DNA from: Zhengitettix transpicula
Taxonomy: Eukaryota > Arthropoda > Insecta > Orthoptera > Tetrigidae
Direction of reading: 5' to 3'
Assembly (NCBI GenBank): GCA_037074705.1
Contig: CM073590.1
Coordinates: 48,892,395-48,956,394, forward strand
DNA: 64,000 bases
The first letter of the stretch is position 1, and each line of letters begins with the position of its first letter. Under the pieces are notes generated by a model. That model made no database searches. It saw only the letters and a list, made by a program, of their open reading frames with translations, and was not told the origin of the DNA. Of the stretch, positions 55,366 to 64,000 are shown one piece after another. The position numbers and the translations under genes were made by a program.

Positions 55366-55968
55366 CTACTCTGTTCATCTGAAGTGTCTGCGAGGGCTAT
55401 TCTCTCGCAGGCGGTACCTGCGAGGGATGTTCTCTCGCAGACAGAACCTTGTAGGAGAGACACGAAGGAGCTACCTTTGGGGATGCCTTTTCCTCTCCGT
55501 TTTTGAACTAAGGTTCCCACAAGCCGAGGCACCTTGGCTTTTTCTGAGAGGTGCATGTTCCCGGGTCACAGACCTTGGGCATACGGTAAGAGTTGTCCGC
55601 TATTCGCATTCGAATAGTTGGCCAGCTACCTCCTAAACTGGTCGAGACACGGAGAAGGGAATGCTGCGTCCCCACAGCAAACTCCTCTCCCGTATCGGAA
55701 GGGCGTGGGACAAGTACCCAATGCCCGACCTACCTGATGCAGTTTTTTAGGGTTTTCCCTGTATCACGTTTAGGTGAATTGCCGGGTAGGATCCTTAAAA
55801 TATAGCCCGAATGCCCTTGGCTACCTTCCTCTACCCTTCCACGTTCCCCTTTTCAGATCCCTTCCTATGCTATTAAAGGGGTGTTGCCACCATGTGGATA
55901 ATCATCATGCCTGTTACCTAAATAATAATAATAATAAACAACAACAACAACTACTACTACTCTTTTCA
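55366..55968 (+). mobile_element. SINE-R copy 12, full length, with target duplication
   Basis: CTACTCTGTTCA (55366-55377) and CTACTCTTTTCA (55957-55968) match at 11 of 12 positions and bound the copy. It has both CTCTCGCAG hairpins at the 5' end and all body blocks. The tail is not a plain A run but a TAA and CAA simple repeat, which shows the tail can evolve into a microsatellite. The ORFs in it are shadows. Confidence 0.9.
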
Positions 55969-55969
55969 C

Positions 55970-57810
55970 ATGCAAGTATTCACGGAAATCATTAATATTT
56001 TCTATTTGTTTCTTCACCGCGTAGTGAATACTTATTAACTTAATTCATAATTTCCAAATATATTGGTCGTACTTAGAAGCTTGGTACCGTGTGCCCTGTT
56101 GCACTGCAGGAAATTATCATTCTTATTGATATTCTGTATTTATATATAAATCTTTTATTATTTATTTGAATTGATATTTTTTTATGTTACTCCATATATA
56201 TGAATTGCATATTAGGAGTAAAATATCCACTATTTATATTTTCTTTGAAGTTAAGTTCCGGCAACGGTATCTTCATGCAGCTTACCGTCCCCTGAAAACA
56301 TCCACATCTGTTTCTGTACGAAAGAAGAACTTTTACAGAATATTAATATCAAAGAGGAGTCACATCCTCTATGAGAATATTTTCTGCCACGTATACACGC
56401 AGATTCGTGCCACTCAAACTTATGACAGATGAGGCTCCAGTTTACCACGACCGCCTACAGAGGCTGGAAGACTCTATTGTGTCTTCGAAACTTCATTGTA
56501 AACCTTCCGCAACAAGTCACTTCGTCTCCGAAAATACATTAAAAAGATGAGAAGAACTTTAATCCCAATTATTCTGTTATTTTTTGAAACTTTTAATTTA
56601 TTTTCTTAAGTAAACAAATAACAATATTTTCAAAAATATTTAGGTCTGATCTAATATTGGACTTCTGATTTTCTGTTTTAATCTGTTTTAATCTGTTTTA
56701 ATCTGTTTTATCGAAATTTGATCATGCGTAATTTATTTTGGTATAGTATTCTTCATACCCAAGTTTACAACTTTTGTGTATTTTGATTACCAAATTTTAA
56801 CAAATCAGCAATAGATGTACAATTAAAATACATGCGTTTTTTTAATGTTAAAGGAGTAAAATATATATCAGTAAGTTTAATGTAAATCTGTGCATTTACA
56901 CAACAAATTACGGTTACTTCTGTGGTGGCGGTTCTCACCAATTGTAATTTTACAGAGTGATGCTCGGGGAATAAATTAAAAGTTTATAAAAAAACAACGA
57001 AATATAGGCCATCTTGGAAATAAAATTTCCAATCCAAAAGTAATTTTAATAGCAGCCAATACGGAATCAAAGATTTATTTAAATAATATATTATTTAATC
57101 TAATATAACTAATTCTATTTAACAGAATATAAATATATCTTCTGCAATATTACTGACTACTGTCTTTGAAAGAAATTTATTATTTAAATTTGACGTACTT
57201 TTACTTTGATGGAAAAAAATACTACAATTAAGAGGTAGTATGCAACACTTTCAAAAGTGTCATTTTATAAATCCTCTAAGCAACATCTTTATTTCAAGAA
57301 TACTATGTTGGAAGGTAATAATATTTGCGAATATTGCATTAATGATCAATTGAAGTGCAGTATCAATACTTACCGAATACTCTGAGATTAATAGTTACCA
57401 GGTAGTATTTCCTATTTCAGTCCTGATTAGTCAGGGAAGGTTATGCAAGGATTAATAAAAATTCATTTTAGTACACACAGTCAATTTATAGTCATGATTG
57501 TAAAACGATTATTGTTAAGAATGTATTTTACTCGTTGTTCCTAACTTGAAGTTTAATTTAATATTAAGTTTAATACTTTCTACGCTATAATTACTTATGT
57601 ATAATATAATAAATAAAGAACTGGAAGGAATGAAAGTTATAACGACATTCTTCCACAACCAATGTTAAAAAATGAAATGGCAAAGATAAACTGTAATATA
57701 GTACAACGGTAAGGCAGAGGGAAAGACTATAAAGCAGCCACAGTAATCATCAGAGATTATGACAGTACAGAGAACAGTAGAGGTTTTGAGAGAATGGTTT
57801 AAAGTATGTT
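55970..57810. other. AT-rich; one GC-neutral ORF pair, no gene assigned
   Basis: Opposed ORFs at 56184-56432 (+) and 56251-56448 (-) overlap and carry no motif. Nothing else was found apart from the decamer repeat at 56672-56710. Confidence 0.45.
56672..56710. repeat. Four copies of a 10-bp repeat
   Basis: TCTGTTTTAA is repeated four times in a row, the last copy one base short. Confidence 0.95.
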
Positions 57811-57814
57811 TCGC

Positions 57815-57955
57815 TGGTGGCCTAACTACAGCTATCAGTTATAGTCAACCATTTTCTACCTTGCTCTTTTCTTCCGAATCCCCCACTTTCGAATCCATTC
57901 CTATGCTATAGAGATTTTCCAGTACGTTGATTATCCTCATGTAGCCTGTCCGTCT
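57815..57955 (+). repeat. SINE-R copy 13, 3' fragment, diverged
   Basis: GGCCTAACTACAG, CCATTTTCTACCTTGCTC, CGAATCCCCCACTTTCGAAT, CCATTCCTATGCTATA and GATTATCCTCATGTAGCCTG match the SINE-R 3' end in order. Confidence 0.75.
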
Positions 57956-57959
57956 TTAA

Positions 57960-58475
57960 TTTGACTTGTTATAAGTTTGACTATATTGGACATACGTTGC
58001 AGTTTTGCAGAGTCAGTTCTAGTTATTTCGTCAATACTGACAGATTTGGCATCCTATGAAATTTCTCGTACACACGAGTTTAATATTTTTTATTATACAC
58101 ATGAATATTAAAAACAAACTATGTCAAATGTGAATTTGTCAATATGTTGTATAAGTTGTCCGCGGCAAGAAACCGGATTTTATCTTTGTTAGATAAATTG
58201 TATGTTGATATTAATTAGCAATATATATTTTTTCGGAACCTTCACTACTTTTTATTAGCTAAAGGTTACAGTCCATTTTTGGGAAGTGATTTGTTGAAAT
58301 GATATTTTTCTAATGTGAAAATACTGTAAGTCATTTGCATACAATCTAACGTGTAGAAGAAAAATTAATGTAAATGACCTGAAACGAATGTATCCATCTG
58401 CATTTTATAAATCAAATAATCATTTATCTATAAAAATTGAAAGGTGAAAAAAAATACTGTTCCATTTGTTTGATT
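57960..58475. other. AT-rich, no gene seen
   Basis: Nothing recognised. Confidence 0.5.
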
Positions 58476-58826
58476 ATTTTTAGAGTAACAGGCTACATGA
58501 AGGTAATCCACGAGGTAACAACACCCATTCAATTGTATAGGAAGGGATTTGAAAGGGAGGATGCGGAAGGGTGGAGGAAGGTAGCCAAGGGTTAATTAGA
58601 GACCCGGGCTGCAGTTTTAAGGATCCTACCCGGCATTCGCCTAAAAGTGATGCAGAGAAAATCCTATAAAACCTGCATCTGGTAGGCTGGTCATTAGGTA
58701 CTTGTCTCACGCCCATCCGATGGCGGGATAGGGGTTTGCTGTGGGTTCGCAGCATTCCCTTTTCTTTGTCTCGACCGGTTTAGGAGGCAGCTGGCCGACT
58801 GTTCCAATGGGAATAGCGGACAGATA
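58476..58826 (-). repeat. SINE-R copy 14, 5'-truncated
   Basis: It runs from TTTTTAGAGTAACAGGCTACA to GGCAGCTGGCCGACTGTTCC and CAATGGGAATAGCGGACAG on the + strand, so the 5' third of the element is missing. The minus ORF 58480-58755 is a shadow. Confidence 0.86.
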
Positions 58827-58829
58827 TTA

Positions 58830-61800
58830 TTTTTTCATGCATTAGCGTATTTATAGATTCAAGTTTAAGAAAAAAATGTTGATAACAATATTTTATTGGA
58901 GCAAATAATCAAGTAATTTAATATGTACGATTTTAATAATATTTAAGAGAAGATAGAAAGTAAGGAAATTGGCCAATGATTCTAAATGTCATAAGATGAA
59001 TCTCTTTTGATGAACTGTATTACCTTAGCTATTTTAAGAGTCTCTTGGAAAATAGCGAATTACAATAACTTATATTGACAGGCTTTGGAGATGATAGAAA
59101 TGCTTTCCAAACTTTTCGTTAGTACAAACTTTGTTTGTAAAACCTTACGATTATATTAAATAAACGGTTTAGTTGAATTTCCACTTCGTAACGGTGATTT
59201 ACGAACATAAATGAAAACGACTAATGGGCTGTAACTATATTTAAATCAATACATAGCGCGAACGCCATTCATGTATTGAAAGTATTACAAACACTTAATG
59301 CAAAGAAAAAGATCACGTTTTGTTTAATTGATTAAGGTTCACTAGACTGATGTTTAATGTTACCATTCTGCTAGATTGTTATGCTATGCTATTTAATTAC
59401 TTCTACCTCTATAGTTAAAAACTTTGCTTCGTCACAACATTCAATGTAATTTAGACAGTAGAAAACAATATACTTGTCCTTCCAATCATGAAAGACTAAT
59501 TTTTGTATCGGTTTATACTTCTACTCAGTTTATTAAATTCAAAAACAAAACTATTTTTAACATTCAGTACGTGATATTCAGAAGAAAAATCATTTTCATG
59601 TGAGGCAGTATGCTAATTTTATGACACCAGGAAGGCCAAAATCTGTTATTTATAAATCTGACAGCAGGCGATGCCTATTTATCATCTCCACGCACATTAA
59701 ATTTGTAGTCTGCGTGGTGCTTATAAATGTGCGCCAATAAAAACTCCGTAGGAAGTCCTGTGATCGTCTAAAGCACCGTGAACACGCGAACTTGCACGTG
59801 TGTTGTAAATAAATACATAACCTATAAATATAAATATGTCAATAAAAAGTAATGAGGGTATCCTGCGTATTTCCTGGCAAAACGTTTTCCTGAAACTGGG
59901 GCTTTCATTTAATAAATCAACAATTGGGCCTGTATTTGTACGCACAAAACAGGACACTCGTTGTAAATTCAATATACGAGTAATTTTAAACTGTACTGCC
60001 AAATAAATAAAAACCTAAATTTCCAATAACATTAATGTAGTTAAAAAAATTTTTTTTTCTACTCAACTTCACGAATAATTACAATATATTAAATTCGTAC
60101 CCAATTTTGCCATTTATTGCCCACGTTTCTTATACAAATCTTAGTATTCTCTTACGGAATATTTAATTAAGTTTAATATAAATATTCTCTACAATTACAT
60201 TATGGATAAATCCGTTCACTTCTGCTACTTACAGTTGAGTCATTAATTGTTTGGGAGCATTCTTTTCTACAATTGTAATGATTTTGCTCGACCTCTACCG
60301 ATTTTTTACGATAAGTCCTGCATTATTGGCTTAATTAATTCTTCTTCTTTCGGCTCATATATTTGCTATACTGATATCATAAATTACTCACAAAATGTTG
60401 TCGAATGCATAATATTCCTGCAAGTATTCCAAATTGCTTGTCTCTACATTTCTGCTTTATCTTCAGGATTTATTACATCCATTTTAATCGCAGTATAATA
60501 TTTATAATCGGACGTACGACTGTCTCCGTTGTTAGTTCTTACTAATCGAGGTCACACATGTCTGTGCTACCTACGTTAAGCAACTTTACCACGTCCTCTA
60601 AATCCACTGTGCTCCCTGTAACATAGAAACTTGTTCATTTCTGTCTGCCTCCAAATAGTTTTCTGCGCTGCGTACATTAATAATCTTAATTATAAATGAG
60701 TGTTAACCATTTCGAGTTCAGGACCACTTGTGATTTTAATGAAACAACAAAAACTACCTTCAATTTAGCGGGATCTGGAAATAACACAGAAAGTTCTACA
60801 AGGAACCCACGGAATTCTTCACTGTACAATATGTTGTTGCAACGTGAGAGCACCATTCCATTAATCAAGTTGAAATTATGCCGCTAAGGATTAACTTATG
60901 GGGAATAGCATTACTCACTCATTTATTCTAACTCAACTTGTCCTTTGACTGTATCAACTGAAAAAGCGTGTAGGAAACCTACGCTTTCTCCCATTACAGA
61001 CTTTATCTGGCCCCGGAATTGAAACATATTTACTATTAATGGACGTATCGTGAGCGGTCATGTAATTTCGATGCAATCGATTTGAAACGCAACACGAGAA
61101 AACAACGGCAATTTAGTTTGTATCCCATCACGAGTTGTTTCCATTTTTTTGCATTGGTCAGTAATTTTATAGTTAATTCCATATTATCAGATTACTAATT
61201 TCAATTTGGAATTGAAATTTTTGAGACAACGGTGTGAAGTTGTTAGTAGATTTTGTCAGATTTTCCCTTACCTAAATGGTATTTTTGTGAATAGGAAGCT
61301 GAGAATAGAGGAACAGGTGAGATGTGGTAGCGAAACGAGAAATATGATGTAAAGAATTATTTTTGTGGGCTGGGTTTTTACGTTAAATCAAAAAATAGTA
61401 TTGACCATTAAAGATATTTTTATATAAGTTTATTACAGTTAAGCATGAAAAACTCTTATCTCAGGCACCTGTGGTTTATATATAGAAGAGATCCGCAGCC
61501 CGTACCAAATACGTACTGCTATTCTGTGTTGTGTTGCTTGCTGTAGCTCTCGTACCGACGTCTCCGTATATCACAGCCGTCTTCCACTTTCTACACCCCC
61601 TCAGCACGTGCTGTTAGTAAACTAACTTAGAACACAAGGATTTGGTACTTAAGTTTCATCAACATTTTTTGGTTTTATATAGGAGTGAGCGGGGTGTGGG
61701 TTGAGGGATTTAGCCTGTTCCTGGTAGGACTGGTAGGACAAGGTCATCACAGGGAAGCGGTTTTAGGATAAAGTAAGAAATTCCAAATGTCGGGAATAAG

Positions 61801-62980
61801 AGGGCTGGTCTGAGAGACAGCTTTAGTTGTTTTAATGAATGTGACTTCTTTAAGTTTTATTTCTCAGGTGTGAGGCTCGAAACATAGTTACTAATTAAAT
61901 AATTACAATATTTAAACAAAATTTGGTTCCTGCGGGCGATGTTTGTTGTAAATTGATTTTGAAGTTACTGGTAAAATTGAAGTTTAAGAATAACTGAATG
62001 CTTATTAATGGAGCACACACATCTATGGTTTGTTGTCTGCTGTTAAACAAAATTCAAGCGAGTGAAGCCGCGGGAAAAAGGTTTTTCATAATATTTCAGA
62101 TAAAGTAGCGCCACTTATCTAAGAACATTTTTCCTCAAAAGCCGCTATACCCACACTGAAATCAAATCCCTCTCCAAGCCGCTATACCAATATAAGCCAA
62201 CGTAAACTTAAAGCGATAATTATTAAACAGAACTTAGGATAGATCTCTTTCTAAGGCTGGACTGAATATGTGTTATCGTACAGACTCTGCAACTGGCCAA
62301 ATATTTTCTTTTGGTGTGCTGACAGTAAAACTATATTTCTCCGTCCTATATTTTATTCTCATTTTCTTAATATTTTAGTTGACATTACCAACTACAACCC
62401 GTTTCCAAAATCTATTTGTTTATGAAAAATTTACCATCCAATTCTATCAGTTAGCTTAATACCAGAATTACGATGTTCTAATTTGAATGCGTAGTTTTGT
62501 TGAACTACACATTAAAGAGATCATCCACGATATTCCACAATATCTAAATTGAATTCTCCAAGAAAGTACCATACTATAAGTCAAAACACTATTAAAATAG
62601 AACTAAAACATAAAGAAATTTGACAGTATAACGTTAAATGTGATAACAAATTACTTATTTTCCCATTCAAAATAAATGTGTCATAGCTGGTTCTAGTAAA
62701 ATAATTAAAGTTAAATTTATTATTATTATTATTATTACAGCATCCTTCAGATATGGAACAAAAGCTGAGACAAATAGTCACAAATACCTGATTTTCAGAA
62801 AATTATTTCTATTTATTAAAGTGAGAACAGAAGTAATTACTCTAATGTATTTCCGGATTCTACGTTCAAGAGACATTAACTAACTAAAAATTTGGATGTT
62901 TTCACCAAAACATAACATTCGATACGTTCAGAAAACAAGCGTATTTGAAATGCAATGGAATAATAATTGTCTGTATTGAT
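58830..62980. other. Long AT-rich stretch, no gene assigned
   Basis: Short ORFs at 59721-60002 (-), 60247-60498 (+), 60686-60868 (-) and 60696-60887 (+) have no motif. A possible promoter-like patch lies at about 61470-61620. A duplicated AAGCCGCTATACC motif occurs near 62140 and 62178. A TTA/ATT microsatellite lies near 62717-62738. Confidence 0.45.
61602..61613. promoter_or_regulatory. E-box palindrome in a GC-richer patch with an upstream TATA-like run
   Basis: CAGCACGTGCTG is a 12-bp perfect palindrome around CACGTG. About 125 bp upstream, TTTATATATAGAAG is TATA-like. No coding exon is visible downstream, so this is only a hint. Confidence 0.2.
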
Positions 62981-62981
62981 T

Positions 62982-63474
62982 TTAATTAGAATTAATAGGG
63001 ACATTTTCAAATATGGAGAATTTTATAAATGCAATAGGAATCAGAAGGTTAATTTTGTGCCAGAAAAACAAGGCATGAGTACCAAATAAATACTGTTTAT
63101 CACAGTAAATGAAAAGAGCCTTTGTAGAAGTATTTGAATTCAAATCTATGTTCTGAGAGCAATATTTTATAACAGAAGAAGCCATTTTCCATAGAATTCC
63201 AGCAAATAAAATTTTTTTATGAGACACACTACATTGACCAATAACGTCGCATGATATTGTTCCGTTCATTATGGAAAGAAGATTTATCACCTTATAAATA
63301 AAATTAGAAGTGCGTGTGTGCACGTCTGTTTCAAGATTCTGCATGTGTGTGTCAATTTCAACCAAATTGTATGTACATGTTTCCTTGAAATCCCTAAAGA
63401 AACACTGTGAGGGTAATACAAGACTACCAACAGGGTGGCTGGAATTGCAATTTAAAATAATTGAGAGAACTGCC
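62982..63474 (-). CDS. 164-codon ORF of unknown status
   Basis: From an ATG at 63474 (MSAVLSIILNCNSSHPVGSL) the frame stays open to a stop at 62982-62984, ending FENVPINSN. It contains several Cys and a hydrophobic C-terminal part but no domain I recognise. In this AT-rich DNA a run this long is uncommon but not impossible by chance. No splice signals or repeat family were identified. Treat as hypothetical. Confidence 0.2.
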
Positions 63475-63539
63475 GACATTTTAGTGACCAATAAAAATTT
63501 CGGGATCAATGATTGATAGTGCCTCTTCCTACGTTGTTG

Positions 63540-63800
63540 ATGAAAATAACCGCTTACACCATTGCAGGGATGCCACCCTAAGGATGGGGGTGAAAATGGG
63601 TTACATAAAAATTTTGCGAATACAACCGAGTGTGTGCGCCGGTCACAGAATTGGTAACGACAGTCAAACGTCTCGTACCCCTTCGCCTATATGCAATCGA
63701 AAGCGTAGAACCTAACGCAGAGTAACCGCTCCGAATTCTGCCAGCTTGGTAATCAGACACGATTTTCCTGCAATCCACTGAACCACTGTCGCCTTATCAG
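63540..63800 (-). repeat. Possible tRNA-Gly-derived SINE
   Basis: On the minus strand GTGGTTCAGTGG (63775-63786) equals the A-box region of eukaryotic tRNA-Gly, and a B-box-like GGTTCTACGC follows about 70 nt later. The body is GC-richer than its flanks and contains CACCCCCATCCTTAGGGTGG. No A-rich tail or target duplication was identified. The opposed ORFs here are not convincing. Confidence 0.3.
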
Positions 63801-64000
63801 ACTCCTTGTTAAGTGCGTCCCTCTCTTTTTGTTGCTAGCTGAGTTCGCAGTGCCTCCCGACAAAAAGCCGTTGACTTGCTGAAAATAGTCGGAATTTCTC
63901 AGAATAATGAACAATTAAGTTCTCCGAGACCTTTACCAGCCTTTAGCGATGAGTGACTCTACAGAGCTAGGTGTGCAAGGAATGCGAGATAGTAGGTTGG
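63801..64000. other. Right edge, nothing assigned
   Basis: GC-neutral sequence without a recognisable feature. Confidence 0.4.

Noticed and set aside
1..64000. tRNA, rRNA or snRNA genes
   Set aside because: Reading both strands I found no sequence with convincing tRNA cloverleaf, 5S or snRNA features; a covariance-model search would be needed to be sure.

Overview
This 64 kb window is AT-rich and looks like non-coding DNA from a large arthropod genome, most likely an insect. I infer this from the mix of mariner, jockey-type LINE, Gypsy and BEL/Pao LTR, Helitron-like and SINE-like debris, many microsatellites, and the lack of any long intact host gene. No species can be assigned from sequence alone. 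There is no rRNA gene, no CRISPR array and no bacterial-type operon. Almost everything recognisable is mobile DNA. The few possible host coding pieces are short, exon-sized and uncertain: 10697-10798 (+), 38113-38271 and 38508-38672 (-), 52188-52829 (-), and a decayed cysteine-rich gene tail at 45.6-48.3 kb (-).

Layout. 0-10 kb: a copy of the main SINE-like repeat (called SINE-R here) at the left edge, a hairpin retroposon with a 13-bp target duplication, a jockey RT tail, a Gypsy integrase scrap, a Helitron-like element with a perfect 46-bp palindrome, and a mariner pseudogene. 10-18.5 kb: a candidate exon, two tandem SINE-R copies, a LINE reverse transcriptase split by a solo LTR, and a 1.8-kb Helitron-like element built of roughly 250-bp degenerate repeats. 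18.5-22.5 kb: a nearly intact LTR retrotransposon that keeps only a gag-like reading frame. 23-30 kb: more SINE-R copies, two related antisense LTRs with primer-binding-site-like motifs, and a jockey RT fragment. 29-33 kb: a decayed BEL/Pao gag between diverged direct repeats, then two old SINE-R copies. 35-36.6 kb: an LTR whose leader has grown into an approximately 32-copy minisatellite, followed by another antisense LTR.

39.7-42.4 kb: an inverted and tandem SINE-R cluster with clear 12-13 bp target duplications, then another LTR of the same ATAT-targeting family. 44.5-48.3 kb: a perfect local duplication, a hairpin, and a tandem segmental duplication carrying the 3' end of a cysteine-rich gene, one copy holding a GC-rich solo LTR with a tRNA-Lys-like PBS. 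48.6-58.8 kb: further SINE-R copies, several very recent 100-160 bp tandem duplications and a duplicated exon-like unit. 58.8-63.5 kb is mostly unassigned AT-rich sequence, and the right end holds a possible tRNA-Gly-derived SINE.

The most informative patterns are: (i) SINE-R, about 0.5-0.58 kb with an A-rich tail and 10-13 bp target duplications, repeatedly landing in the tail or target site of an older copy so that tandem pairs form; (ii) an LTR family found at or next to ATAT in all six cases, including a gag-only element and copies with two PBS-like motifs about 60 bp apart; (iii) an LTR inserted into a LINE so cleanly that the reading frame is continuous across one copy of the 4-bp duplication.
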